Shown: piece by piece, positions 24,828 to 34,612 of the stretch
How the letters are laid out: the number at the start of each line of letters is the position of its first letter
Position numbering within the stretch: the stretch's first letter is position 1
Origin: Bacteroidia bacterium
Lineage (GTDB): Bacteria; Bacteroidota; Bacteroidia; Palsa-965
DNA length: 64,000 bases
Direction of reading: 5' to 3'
NCBI GenBank assembly: GCA_025454955.1
Contig: JALONL010000007.1
Location: 115,532 to 179,531 of the forward strand
The notes under the pieces: model-generated
Databases searched by the model: none
Seen by the model: only the letters and a program-made list of their open reading frames with translations
What the model was told of the DNA's origin: nothing
Program-made: the position numbers and the translations under genes

Positions 24828-25240
24828 TGTTAAAACCGCCCGATACTGTAGTCGTTTAAAACCGGTTCCGTTTTTCCGAATACAGATGGATTTCTGTAAT
24901 TGAAATCCGGGCACAAGTGTAGCAGGTTTGTTTTTTTTGCTCAAAACTTATTCGCATAAAAACTACGCTGAATCGTTTTAAATATACACCTCAAATAAAT
25001 GATTACCAGTACATTAAAAACAAACAGGCATACCAAAGCCCCATGTTTTCAACTATGTTTTTTGCCACAAGGGTGCAATCATTTCTCGTTTTATCACCAT
25101 ACTTACTTTTGACTAACGGTTTACAGGTGCAAGGATGAAACTGATGTTTGTTTAAACAAGTAAAACGACGTGATTAAATCCTCTTCAAACATCCTGTAAC
25201 GATTTAGTAATTAATAAATCTTTCTTACTTTACAGCCTGA

Positions 25241-28219
25241 ATGCCCACACAGTTTTCACACCTTCTCAGGCAGACCGGTTTATGCGGGCTACTGTTTCTT
25301 TGCGGTTGCACTTCACAACCTCAAACGCCGAAACATTTGTTCGGGTGGAACTTTACACCACCCGGGCAATTTAAGCCGCAGAAATTTGCCGACCCGATGA
25401 TTGGCACCGATGCACACGGACATACTTTTCCCGGTGCCACGGTTCCGTTTGGCATGGTGCAGCTTAGTCCCGATACGCGGCTCGATGGCTGGGACGGTTG
25501 TTCGGGTTATCATTATTCCGATACGTTTATTTACGGCTTTTCGCACACCCACCTCAGCGGCACGGGTTGCAGCGATTATGGCGATATACTTCTTACACCC
25601 GCCGCGGCCCGTCCGCCGCTCTACAACGGGGCAAACGGAAAAGCCGGTTACCGGTTTTCATTTGCGCACAAAAACGAACATGCCGAAGCCGGATATTATT
25701 CGGTGAAGGGCGATAACGGAATTTTCTGCGAGCTCACGGCATCGCCGCGCACGGGTGTGCATCGTTACACTTTTCCGCAGGGAGCAGAGGCACATTTGCT
25801 GGTGGATCTGGTACACCGCGATGCAGTTACTTCATCGGGACTGCGTATTGAAAACGACAGTACCATAAGCGGCTGGCGGCACTCCGAAGCCTGGGCGCGC
25901 GATCAGAAACTCTGGTTTTCGGCCACATTCTCGGCACCGTTTACAGCCGAAATGTTCGGCAACGACAGTGCGAAAACCGGCAGCGAATTGAGCGGCAAGG
26001 CACTGAAAGCCATTCTGAAATTTGGCCGCCTCAGCAAACCGCTCGAAGTAAAACTTGCACTCTCGCCGGTGAGCACATCAAACGCCGCACAAAACCGCCA
26101 GGCCGAAACAGCCGGCATGAACTTCGACGCAGTGCGCGCTAAAGCCACCGATCATTGGAACAGCGTGCTTGGCAAAATAGAAGTGAAAAGCAATTCGGAA
26201 ACACAACAGCGCATTTTTTACTCGGCACTTTACCACTGCTACATTTCGCCAAACGTTTATAGCGATGTAAACGGCGAATACCGCGGCCCCGATGGAAATG
26301 TTCACCGCGATACCACACGCGAGCATTACACCGTGTTTTCGCTTTGGGACACTTACCGCACGCTGCATCCGCTGTTTACCATTCTCGAACCCGCACGCAC
26401 GGCCGATTTCATACACACCTTCACCGATTTTCACCGGCAAAGCAAACGCCTGCCCATGTGGGAACTTTCGGCCAACGAAACCAACTGCATGATTGGCTAC
26501 CACGGCGTTTCGGTAATTGCCGATGCGTGGACGAAAGGCATTCGTAATTACGACACACTTGCCGCACTGCAGGCCATGCTCGAAACCGGCAACGGAAATT
26601 ACAGGGTGCAGCCCGCTTTCCGCGAAAACGGTTTTGTGCCCGGCGAAGAGGCCGAGTCGGTTTCGCAAACACTGGAATATGCCTACGACGACTGGTGCAT
26701 TGCAAAAATAGCCGCCCGCGCCGGAAACAAAAAGGAAGCCGAAAACTTTGGTCTGCGCGCCCAGTACTGGAAAAACCTTTTCGACCCGCAAACAAAGTTT
26801 TTCCGCGCCCGCCGCCGCAATCAGTTCACCGAACCATTTATCCCCGAAGAAGTAAACATACACTACACCGAAGCCAATGCCTGGCACTACAGCCTGTATG
26901 TGCCGCAAAGCATAAACGAACTGAAAACACTGCACGGCGGCGACGAACAGCTTACCGCATTCATCGACAAACTCTTTACCTCACAATCCGAAACATCGGG
27001 CCGCGAACAGGCCGATATTACCGGACGCATAGGCCAGTATGCACACGGCAACGAACCCAGCCACCACACGGCTTACCTCTACGCCTGGACCGGCCACCAC
27101 TGGAAAACGCAGCAACGTGTACGCGAAATTTGCGAAACACTTTACACCGACAAACCCGACGGACTTTGCGGCAACGACGACTGCGGACAGCTTTCGGCCT
27201 GGGCGGTAATGAGCATGGCCGGTTTTTATCCGGTTACACCCGGACAGCCGCTGTATGTAATTGGTGCGCCTCAATTTGAAAAAATAATCTTCCATCTCGA
27301 TAATCAGAAAACATTTACCATTTCCACCGGCGGAAAAGGCAATTACATTTCATCGGCCCGGTTTAATAACCAGGATTACAATAAAGTGTGGATAAGCCAC
27401 GAAAGCATAATAAACGGTGGCGAACTAAATTTCACGCTTTCCGAAACACCTGATAAAAAATGGGGCGCAGCCCCTGAAATGCGTCCGCCCACGCCTGCTG
27501 AAACCGGTTCGCTTACATTATCACCACGCATCGTTTCGCTGAAAGAAGATTTTGGGAAAAGTCTTCAGCTTACTTTTTTCACTCCGCAGGAAGGCGCCGA
27601 AATTTTCTGGAAGAAAAAAGAAGAAACCGAATGGAAGAAATATTCATCCACCCTCAATTCAGGTTACGGAAATTACTTAGTATTTGCCACGCGCCCCGGC
27701 GCGGCCCACAGCGATACGCTGAGCATGAATTTTGTGCGGCCACCGGCCTGGAAAGGCATAAACTGCAATAAAGATTATGCGCCGCAATATGCCGCATCGG
27801 GCCCGCGGGCATTGATAGACGGGATAAACGGCACTTCCGATTTCCGCACCGGCGACTGGCAGGGATTTGCCGAGAAGGAAGTGGAATGGATTATTGATCT
27901 CGACGGAAAAACCAATGTGCAAAATGTGGCGGTTGATTTTTTGCACGATCAGCGTTCGTGGATTTTCCTGCCGCGCGAAGTGGAGTTTTTGATTTCTTCC
28001 GACGGAAAAAATTTCACCTCAGTATCTGTCGATAAAAAGAATTTCGACGATCATACCGGCGATCCTAAAATTATGCCTTACACAGCCGTCATAAACAAAG
28101 ACATTACGCATCTGAAAATAATTGCCCGCGGTTTGGGCATTTGCCCCGAATGGCATTTGGGCAAAGGAAACCGGGCCTGGATGTTTGCCGACGAAATAGT
28201 AATTACTCCTTCAAAATAA
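25241..28219 (+). CDS. GH92 family alpha-mannosidase lipoprotein
   Basis: 992 residues. The signal peptide ends in a lipobox at FLCGC (Cys23). The glycoside hydrolase family 92 domain spans about 45-790: MIGTDAHGHTFPGATVPFGM, SGYHYSDTFIYGFSHTHLSG, NEPSHHTAYLYAWTG and the catalytic-base region GNDDCGQLSAW at 644-654, then GFYPVTPGQPLYVIGAP. GH92 enzymes are calcium-dependent exo-alpha-mannosidases that trim mannose from N-glycans. The last 135 residues form a discoidin/F5/8C-like beta-sandwich, a probable sugar-binding module. It is the first gene of a four-gene operon (7-base gap, then overlaps), which fits deglycosylation of high-mannose glycoprotein at the cell surface. Confidence 0.93.
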   Translation: MPTQFSHLLRQTGLCGLLFLCGCTSQPQTPKHLFGWNFTPPGQFKPQKFADPMIGTDAHGHTFPGATVPFGMVQLSPDTRLDGWDGCSGYHYSDTFIYGFSHTHLSGTGCSDYGDILLTPAAARPPLYNGANGKAGYRFSFAHKNEHAEAGYYSVKGDNGIFCELTASPRTGVHRYTFPQGAEAHLLVDLVHRDAVTSSGLRIENDSTISGWRHSEAWARDQKLWFSATFSAPFTAEMFGNDSAKTGSELSGKALKAILKFGRLSKPLEVKLALSPVSTSNAAQNRQAETAGMNFDAVRAKATDHWNSVLGKIEVKSNSETQQRIFYSALYHCYISPNVYSDVNGEYRGPDGNVHRDTTREHYTVFSLWDTYRTLHPLFTILEPARTADFIHTFTDFHRQSKRLPMWELSANETNCMIGYHGVSVIADAWTKGIRNYDTLAALQAMLETGNGNYRVQPAFRENGFVPGEEAESVSQTLEYAYDDWCIAKIAARAGNKKEAENFGLRAQYWKNLFDPQTKFFRARRRNQFTEPFIPEEVNIHYTEANAWHYSLYVPQSINELKTLHGGDEQLTAFIDKLFTSQSETSGREQADITGRIGQYAHGNEPSHHTAYLYAWTGHHWKTQQRVREICETLYTDKPDGLCGNDDCGQLSAWAVMSMAGFYPVTPGQPLYVIGAPQFEKIIFHLDNQKTFTISTGGKGNYISSARFNNQDYNKVWISHESIINGGELNFTLSETPDKKWGAAPEMRPPTPAETGSLTLSPRIVSLKEDFGKSLQLTFFTPQEGAEIFWKKKEETEWKKYSSTLNSGYGNYLVFATRPGAAHSDTLSMNFVRPPAWKGINCNKDYAPQYAASGPRALIDGINGTSDFRTGDWQGFAEKEVEWIIDLDGKTNVQNVAVDFLHDQRSWIFLPREVEFLISSDGKNFTSVSVDKKNFDDHTGDPKIMPYTAVINKDITHLKIIARGLGICPEWHLGKGNRAWMFADEIVITPSK

Positions 28220-28226
28220 CCACGCC

Positions 28227-29225
28227 ATGAACCGCAAAAAATTCATTACCCGTGCAGCACTGGCTGCATTGTTTGCCGGAGCAGCCACGCCGGTTTCGGC
28301 AGCGGGCAAGAGGCGGAAGAAAAAGCAAAATCCTGAAAGCCGCGCAGGCGGCCCCATGAGCATTGCCACCTGGAAGCACGGCATGGAAGCCACTGCCGAA
28401 GCCATGCGGGTGATGCAAGAAGGCAAATCGGCATTGGACGCGGCTGAGGCGGGTGTGCGGGTAACCGAAGCTGACAAAACAAACACCAGCGTGGGCCTCG
28501 GCGGCTTTCCCGACCGCGAAGGCATTGTAACACTCGATGCTTCGATAATGGAAGGCAGCGGACGTTGCGGCTCGGTGAGCTTTGTGCAGGGCATCGATCA
28601 TCCCATTACGCTTGCACGCAAAGTAATGGAAGATACGCCGCACGTAATGCTTACCGGACGCGGTGCCGAAATGTTTGCACAAAGTCTGGGCATGGTGAAA
28701 CACCCCAATACACTCACCGAAGTATCGCGCAAGGCCTGGGAAAACTGGCTTAAAGAGAAGCAATACAAACCAATAATCAATATCGAAAACCACGACACCA
28801 TTGGTTTGCTTGCACTCGACCAAAACGGCAAACTGGCCGGTTGCTGCACCACGAGCGGACTGGCGTTTAAAATGCACGGCCGCGTGGGCGACTCGCCCAT
28901 TATCGGTGCCGGTTTGTTTTGCGACGAAGAAGTGGGCGCCGCCACCTGCACCGGGCTTGGCGAAACCGTGCTGCGCACATTAGCCTCGCACACCGCCGTA
29001 GAACTCATGCGACACGGAGCCACGGCGCAGGAAGCCGCCGAAGAAGCCATACACCGCATTGTAAAAAAGCACAGCAACTTTAAAGATTTTCAGGTGGGCA
29101 TACTGGTAATTACCAAAACCGGCGAGCATGGCGCGTTTGGCCTGCACAAAGGTTTTAACTATGCCCTTCATCAACACAACTCACACCGACTAATCGATGC
29201 CGCTTATTACAGCCAGGCAAAATAA
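28227..29225 (+). CDS. Glycosylasparaginase (N4-(beta-N-acetylglucosaminyl)-L-asparaginase)
   Basis: 332 residues of the Ntn-hydrolase aspartylglucosaminidase family. The signal-like start is MNRKKFITRAALAALFAGAA, a twin-arginine-like or Sec signal. The alpha chain has TSVGLGGFPDREGIVTLDA, the self-cleavage site is Asp190/Thr191 (NHDTIGLLALD), and the beta chain contains GRVGDSPIIGAG and CTGLGE. Cleavage exposes Thr191 as nucleophile. The enzyme releases the sugar from GlcNAc-Asn, the stub left after glycan and peptide trimming, which complements the GH92 gene upstream and the sugar transporter and kinase downstream. Its 3' end overlaps the transporter start by 29 bases. Confidence 0.92.
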   Translation: MNRKKFITRAALAALFAGAATPVSAAGKRRKKKQNPESRAGGPMSIATWKHGMEATAEAMRVMQEGKSALDAAEAGVRVTEADKTNTSVGLGGFPDREGIVTLDASIMEGSGRCGSVSFVQGIDHPITLARKVMEDTPHVMLTGRGAEMFAQSLGMVKHPNTLTEVSRKAWENWLKEKQYKPIINIENHDTIGLLALDQNGKLAGCCTTSGLAFKMHGRVGDSPIIGAGLFCDEEVGAATCTGLGETVLRTLASHTAVELMRHGATAQEAAEEAIHRIVKKHSNFKDFQVGILVITKTGEHGAFGLHKGFNYALHQHNSHRLIDAAYYSQAK

Positions 29226-30600
29226 AGGCACCTCCTACGTCTTCGCATTTGCGGTGATGACAGCCCTGTTTTTTCTCTGGGGCTTTGTGACCGTAATGAA
29301 CGACATTCTCATGCCGCACCTGAAAGATGCGTTTAAGCTGAGCAATACAGAATCGGCGCTGGTGCAGTTTGCTTTTTTTATTGCTTACGGCGTGGTGTCG
29401 CTCATTTACTATTTATGGTCGGTAACCTACGGCGATCCGATTTCGAAAATTGGTTACCGTCCGGGAATGGTAATCGCGCTGGGTATTTGCAGCATGGGTT
29501 GTGTGCTGTTTTATGCGGCAGCCGAGATGGAAACGTATGGCTGGTTTCTGGCGGCGCTTTTTGTGCTGGCTTCGGGCATTACGCTTTTGCAGATTACGGC
29601 CAATCCGTATGTGGCCCTGCTGGGTAAACCCGAAGGGGCATCGGGAAGGCTTAATCTTTCGCAGGGATTTAATTCGCTGGGTACGGCGCTGGCTCCGCTG
29701 CTGGGCGGTGCAATTGTGTTTGGCACGGGCAAGGTGGAAGTAGATGTGCTCAAACTTCCGTACCTGCTGCTGGCGCTTTCGTTTATTGCAGCGGCAACCA
29801 TACTGGGCATTATGAAACTGCCCGAAGTGCAAAGCGGCAGCATGAGCCGCGATGCATTCAGATACCCGCAACTGCGCTTAGGCATGATTGCCATTTTTGC
29901 ATACGTGGGCGCCGAAGTAACCATTGGCAGTTTCGCCATTCGCTTTATGGGTTTGCCCGAAGTGGCAGGACTTCCCAAACACGAAGCCGATGCATTTCTG
30001 GTGTACTACTGGGGTGGCGCCATGACGGGCCGTTTTCTGGGTACGCTGGCGCTTTCGCAGTTTTCATCGGCAATAAATCGTGTGCTGGCCATGCTTGGCA
30101 CGGCTATTTTGCTCACTGCTTTTCTGCTGCTGCTTACGGGTAAGAACGTACAAGAAGCCTGGCCGTATTTTATTTTGCTGCTTATTAATATGCTCGGATT
30201 TATTGCCGGGCGTGGCAATGCTTCGCGGCTGCTTTTGTTGTTTGCACTTATTGCGGCTGTGCTTATTGCGGTGGCTTCGCTGGGTGCTGGCAACATTGCG
30301 CTTTGGGCTTTGCTGGCTGCGGGTTTGTTTAACTCGGTCATGTGGTCGAATATTTTTACGCTCGGCATCAGAGACCTCGGGCCGTCAACCAGTCAGGGAA
30401 GTTCGCTGCTGGTGATGATGATTATTGGCGGAGCCTTGTGGCCGCTGCTGGCCGGAGGGCTTGCCGATGGTTCTTTCGGACTTCAGAAATGTTTGCTCAT
30501 TGTAATTCCCTGCTATCTCTATATCGCATTTTACGGATGGTTTACAGGCCGCATGAAATGGGCCGATACCTCCGTCACACACACAAAACCAGGACATTGA
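29197..30600 (+). CDS. Sugar:proton symporter of the FucP/NagP MFS family
   Basis: 467 residues, about 12 transmembrane helices. Family hallmarks include ALFFLWGFVTVMNDILMPHLK in helix 1, FFIAYGVVSLI, QITANPYVALLGKPEGASGRLNLSQGFNSLGTALAPLLGG and MWSNIFTLGIRDLG. Relatives import fucose, glucose/galactose or N-acetylglucosamine. ATG 29197 lies inside the end of the glycosylasparaginase gene in another frame, and the stop abuts the kinase ATG, so expression is coupled. GlcNAc or mannose released by the upstream enzymes is the likely substrate. The fit to NagP is inferred from context. Confidence 0.9.
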   Translation: MPLITARQNKGTSYVFAFAVMTALFFLWGFVTVMNDILMPHLKDAFKLSNTESALVQFAFFIAYGVVSLIYYLWSVTYGDPISKIGYRPGMVIALGICSMGCVLFYAAAEMETYGWFLAALFVLASGITLLQITANPYVALLGKPEGASGRLNLSQGFNSLGTALAPLLGGAIVFGTGKVEVDVLKLPYLLLALSFIAAATILGIMKLPEVQSGSMSRDAFRYPQLRLGMIAIFAYVGAEVTIGSFAIRFMGLPEVAGLPKHEADAFLVYYWGGAMTGRFLGTLALSQFSSAINRVLAMLGTAILLTAFLLLLTGKNVQEAWPYFILLLINMLGFIAGRGNASRLLLLFALIAAVLIAVASLGAGNIALWALLAAGLFNSVMWSNIFTLGIRDLGPSTSQGSSLLVMMIIGGALWPLLAGGLADGSFGLQKCLLIVIPCYLYIAFYGWFTGRMKWADTSVTHTKPGH

Positions 30601-31581
30601 ATGAAACTCAAACAGGTTTGCGCAGGAATAGATATTGGCGGCACCAATTGCCACATCGGCATTTGCAGCATTGAAGGAACAGTGCTCGCATCCACGGTAA
30701 TGCCTACTGCCATGTTTCCCGATGCAAAGGCATTTGCAAAGGCTGCCAGCCAGTGGCTTAAAGAAACTGCAATGCGCGAAAGGCTTGAAATTGTTACCGC
30801 AGGCATTGGCGCACCCAACGGAAATTATTACACCGGCAATATTGAATATGCGCCCAATCTCGAATGGAAAGGCATTGTGCCTCTTGCCGAAGAATTCAAA
30901 TCGGCCAGCGGTATTGATGAAGCGGTAATTACCAACGATGCCAACGCCGCCGCCATTGGCGAACAATACTACGGCGGCGCAAAGGGTCTCGATAACTTTG
31001 CCGTTATTACACTCGGCACAGGTGTTGGCGGAGGATTTATTGTAAACGGAAAAATGTTTTACGGTGCCGACGGAATGGCCGGCGAATTCGGACACATGAC
31101 TGTGGTAAACGAAGGCCGCCTCTGCGGCTGCGGCAGAAAAGGTTGCGTGGAAGCCTACGCCTCGGCAAGCGGACTGATACGCACTGCGCAGGAACTCCTC
31201 GAAAAACCGGAGGCAGAAAATTCGGCACTGAAAAAAATAAATCCCGCACAATTAACCTGCCCCGACATTTTCGAAGCCGCCCGCTACGGCGATGACACAG
31301 CCTGTGCAGCCATTGACCAAACCGCGATTTATCTGGCCGAGGCATTGGTAAACATGACTGCCCTGCTCAGTCCCTCGCACATTTTTCTTTACGGCGGACT
31401 GGCACGCGCAGGCGATGTGCTGATGGTGCCGTTAAAATATCATTTCAAACAGCGTATGCTCAAACATCATCGCGGACGTATAGAACTTGGCGTTTCGCTC
31501 CTTCCCGAAAATGCAGCCATTATTGGCGCCGCAGCATTGGGCTGGTCGGAATTCGGGAAACACGAATTTGTGGAGGATTAG
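30601..31581 (+). CDS. ROK-family sugar kinase
   Basis: 326 residues. It has an N-terminal phosphate-binding loop AGIDIGGTNCHIGIC, the middle motif TNDANAAAIGEQYYGGAKG, a second phosphate loop TLGTGVGGGFIVNG, and the ROK zinc signature CGCGRKGCVEAYAS. It phosphorylates glucose, mannose or N-acetylhexosamines with ATP in the cytoplasm. No N-terminal helix-turn-helix is present, so it is a kinase and not a ROK repressor. ATG 30601 follows the transporter TGA directly. As the last gene of the glycan operon it probably activates imported GlcNAc or mannose. It overlaps the convergent outer-membrane gene by four bases at the stops. Confidence 0.92.
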   Translation: MKLKQVCAGIDIGGTNCHIGICSIEGTVLASTVMPTAMFPDAKAFAKAASQWLKETAMRERLEIVTAGIGAPNGNYYTGNIEYAPNLEWKGIVPLAEEFKSASGIDEAVITNDANAAAIGEQYYGGAKGLDNFAVITLGTGVGGGFIVNGKMFYGADGMAGEFGHMTVVNEGRLCGCGRKGCVEAYASASGLIRTAQELLEKPEAENSALKKINPAQLTCPDIFEAARYGDDTACAAIDQTAIYLAEALVNMTALLSPSHIFLYGGLARAGDVLMVPLKYHFKQRMLKHHRGRIELGVSLLPENAAIIGAAALGWSEFGKHEFVED

Positions 31582-33674
31582 AACTTAAAACGCGCCTGCA
31601 CTTTTATTTCGGTGCGGGTGTTGCCCTGAATTTCGTTGAGCGAACCTTCGCTGATTACGTTCTGATCGCGGAAAAACGTTTGTGCCGCACGCACCCAGAT
31701 TTCGAAATTGCGCGATACATCCCAGTTGATGAGCGCATATACCCGTGAGCCGCGTCCAAAAAATGCGGGAATCGAAAACGCATAAATCATATCCGACTCA
31801 TACGCATACACGCGGGTAAAATAACTATCGGTTTGAAACAGCGCGTAGCGGGCGGTAAATGAAATGCGTTTACCCAACTGCTTGTAGGTAATATCCTGCC
31901 ACACAATAAATCCGTTCTGAAATTCGCCATTGTTTATGCGCGAACGCAGGAACTCCAGACGATTGCGGAATTTAAACGAATTACCTACCGGATACTGAAT
32001 ATTGAAACGATAATTCTCCAGCATGGTGGGGCCGATGTAATCAATCACCGCATCATCATCGGACACAGAAAGAGAACGATCGCGGCGGCGGTAGCGGAAA
32101 TAGATATCGGTTTTTTTATCGGGAGTGAAATTGATTTGCGCGAAGAAATCGCTGCCCGTGGAAGGCGCATCAATATTAAAACGCAGCCAGGGAAACATAA
32201 ACCGGTCCATGTATGCGCTCACGGCCACGCGGCGCGAGGGTTTGTACTGCACACCCAGAAACACGCCGCGTTCGTTGGCAATGGTGGTGCCTTCGGCAAA
32301 CACGTTTCCGTAAATGTTCTGGAATTTCTGCCCGAACCAGCGGGTGTGCAGGCTCACGGCAAATTTCGGATCGAGGCTGGCGGTTACGCCGTTTACAAAT
32401 GCCATTGCCCCGTTTTCGCTGCGGGCGGCTTCGCCGAAAAAGTGGAAGTTGCGGAACAGAAAATCGTAATCGGCACCGATAACGCTGTTTGTACGCGCCG
32501 AAAATTCGAACTGATTGTAGAGGTTGAGCGACCTGTTGAGTGTGGCACTGTAACGTGTGGCCAGGCCGGTAACGCCTACTTTGAATTTCCGTGAGCGGAA
32601 GGTAATGTTACCGCCACCAATGTCTTCGCGCAGGGCATCTTTATCGGCCACTTCGCCGGGTGTGCTGTGCAGTCCGAATGTTTGAAGGCTGGTTACTTCC
32701 ACAATTTCGAAATTCGTATCCACGGTATCCACACGGCTCACGTTGGCATCGCGGCGTTTTATTGAACCAAAGGCCGTTACTTCAAGTTTGCCAAATTCCA
32801 GCGTAACCGCCGAGCCGCGCAGAAAGCGGTTTTCGTCGGCCGAGATGTAGGGACGAATGCCCAAAGCCGCGCGGCGGACGTTGAGCGCATCGGGCGTTTT
32901 GCCAAATGCAAAACCTGTCCACGCCGTAAGTCCCTGCCCGAAACTCACCTGATAATCGCCCGCCACCGCCGTTTTTATGCGACCGATATTGCGGATGCAG
33001 ATATGTCCGGCATAAAAATCGAATCCCTGTGTTTGAGTGCCTCTGAAAAATTCTTCGCCGGCATCTTTCTCCGCAATAAAACCCACACTCACAAAACGCG
33101 AGTAGGTAAAACGGTAACGTGTAAAAACACGGTAGGGCGAGCCGAGGTAGCGGGCATTGGGACGTTCGGCCAGTTCGGCACTGTCTATGGGTGTGTAGCC
33201 GAGTTGCTCTTCGAGAATGCGTTGCCCGCGCACCACAAACTCGTGCCGTCCTTCGCGCATCATTTCCGAAAAGCTGAAATACCCGGCATCCAAACGCTCA
33301 GCTACTTTTACGTAAGGTAATATGCGGTAAATGGTGGCCAGGTCAAATCCGTCAACCGCCTGCAATTCATAAATAGAAATAAGATTTCCGAAGCGGGCAA
33401 TGTGCGTAAGCAGGTTCGAAATCTGCACATCACTCAGCAGGCCCAAATCCTCAAGATCTTCGCGTGTGGCGGTATTCAGATTGAGCGGATGCCCGGCATA
33501 GTAAGCAAGGTTATCAATAAGATTGGTAAAATCGGCATCTTCCGATTCGATGGTTTCCGAGAGGTTTTCAATTTGCTGATTGAGCTGCTCGCTGCCCGAC
33601 GAATCGACCTGCGCACCAAGTCTGGCGGCCATGCCCGTGAGCAGCACAAACAGCAGTATGCGGAGACCGGTCAT
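31578..33674 (-). CDS. Helix-hairpin-helix outer-membrane protein
   Basis: 698 residues with a signal peptide (LRILLFVLLTGMAARLGAQ). An N-terminal ComEA-like helix-hairpin-helix segment at about 60-130 (LNLNTATREDLEDLGLLSDVQISNLL, ISIYELQAVDGFDLATIYRILPYV) is followed by a long beta-strand-rich region with alternating aromatic residues, ending IKVQARFKF, a typical outer-membrane barrel terminus. Helix-hairpin-helix modules usually bind DNA; here the export signal and barrel suggest a surface or periplasmic role, possibly in DNA uptake, which is unproven. It overlaps the preceding PorV-like gene by one base (TGATG), so the two are coupled. Confidence 0.85.
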   Translation of the reverse strand: MTGLRILLFVLLTGMAARLGAQVDSSGSEQLNQQIENLSETIESEDADFTNLIDNLAYYAGHPLNLNTATREDLEDLGLLSDVQISNLLTHIARFGNLISIYELQAVDGFDLATIYRILPYVKVAERLDAGYFSFSEMMREGRHEFVVRGQRILEEQLGYTPIDSAELAERPNARYLGSPYRVFTRYRFTYSRFVSVGFIAEKDAGEEFFRGTQTQGFDFYAGHICIRNIGRIKTAVAGDYQVSFGQGLTAWTGFAFGKTPDALNVRRAALGIRPYISADENRFLRGSAVTLEFGKLEVTAFGSIKRRDANVSRVDTVDTNFEIVEVTSLQTFGLHSTPGEVADKDALREDIGGGNITFRSRKFKVGVTGLATRYSATLNRSLNLYNQFEFSARTNSVIGADYDFLFRNFHFFGEAARSENGAMAFVNGVTASLDPKFAVSLHTRWFGQKFQNIYGNVFAEGTTIANERGVFLGVQYKPSRRVAVSAYMDRFMFPWLRFNIDAPSTGSDFFAQINFTPDKKTDIYFRYRRRDRSLSVSDDDAVIDYIGPTMLENYRFNIQYPVGNSFKFRNRLEFLRSRINNGEFQNGFIVWQDITYKQLGKRISFTARYALFQTDSYFTRVYAYESDMIYAFSIPAFFGRGSRVYALINWDVSRNFEIWVRAAQTFFRDQNVISEGSLNEIQGNTRTEIKVQARFKF

Positions 33675-34489
33675 CAGAGCATGTATTGAAGACCAACAGA
33701 AGGAGAAAAGCCAAGCTGCGGATGAAACGTGGTAGCCACATCCAAACGCATTTTTTGCAGCATAAGTCCGAACCCAAATGCCGAAAGCCCCGGATTGGAA
33801 GCCACACCGGCGCGCAGGTAAAGCACATCGGCCGGACGATATTCGATACCGCCGCGAATGACGGGTTTGAAATCAATGTCTTTTTCGGCCTCGAGGGTAA
33901 CGAGCAGTTTTTCTGAAAACTTGTATGCGCCGCCCACACGCATTACGGTGGGGATATTTTCGTCGCTGTCGCCGCCCAATTTGCTGCGGGTAATGTTGAA
34001 GATGTGAATGCCGAAGGTGAGGTTTTTAACCGGTTCGGAAATAAAGCCCACATCGGCCACGGCCGAGGAAGCTGCTCCGTAGTTGTTTCCGAAACGGGTA
34101 TAAACCCAGTTCAACTGCACCGCCGCCGAAATTTTGGGCCCGAAGGTTTTGGCAAAGCCCAGCCCTACTTTATTGGCCATGTAAAGGTTCTGCAAACTCA
34201 GCGAACTCATGTTGAGGCCAAACACACCCGCTTTCACAGGCAATGCGGCGGCTACGGCACTTTGTCCCAGCCCGGGAACCAGAAAACGGCTTTCGTAAAA
34301 CGCCCCCGCCTGAAATTTCTGAATAAAACCCAGCGAGGCCGGATTATTCTGCACACCCCAGAGATCGCCCGAAAGCGCCACCCCGCAACCGGCAAGGCCC
34401 TGCGTGCGCGCACCCAGCGGCGGATTATCGCCCGCAAAAAGCAGCGACGTGGAAAATAGGGTAATACTGAAAAGTAAAAAACGAATCAT
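33674..34489 (-). CDS. PorV/UPF0164-like outer-membrane protein
   Basis: 271 residues with signal peptide (IRFLLFSITLFSTSLLFA) and a small beta-barrel of the FadL-related PorV/PorQ class: GARTQGLAGCGVALSGDLWGVQNNPASLGF near the N-terminus is characteristic. Later strands carry GLGFAKTFGPKISAAVQ, GGAYKFSEKLLVTLEAEKD and GGIEYRPADVLYLRAG. Relatives include T9SS outer-membrane components, but this gene pairs with a helix-hairpin-helix barrel gene and is not itself clearly a secretion component. The start at 34489 gives a clean signal peptide. It is translationally coupled to the downstream gene. Confidence 0.82.
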   Translation of the reverse strand: MIRFLLFSITLFSTSLLFAGDNPPLGARTQGLAGCGVALSGDLWGVQNNPASLGFIQKFQAGAFYESRFLVPGLGQSAVAAALPVKAGVFGLNMSSLSLQNLYMANKVGLGFAKTFGPKISAAVQLNWVYTRFGNNYGAASSAVADVGFISEPVKNLTFGIHIFNITRSKLGGDSDENIPTVMRVGGAYKFSEKLLVTLEAEKDIDFKPVIRGGIEYRPADVLYLRAGVASNPGLSAFGFGLMLQKMRLDVATTFHPQLGFSPSVGLQYML

Positions 34490-34570
34490 GAGGGTTCCGG
34501 GCTGAACGGTTTACGGGAAAGTAAGCTGCTTAAAAGTAACCGGAACAATGCGTATGTGCAAGCACCCCGC

Positions 34571-34612
34571 AAAAAAATAAATAAGCCGTAACCCAGGCTT
34601 TAGCTTATTTAT
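34571..34612 (-). terminator. Intrinsic terminator of purE
   Basis: ATAAATAAGC (34577-34586) pairs perfectly with 34603-34612, overlapping the purE stop codon. On the minus strand the hairpin is followed by a T7 tract (A-tract 34571-34577). Confidence 0.75.

Noticed and set aside
33674..34489. Naming this gene porV of the T9SS machinery
   Set aside because: It belongs to the same broad barrel class but lacks neighbouring T9SS components; a general PorV-like label is safer.
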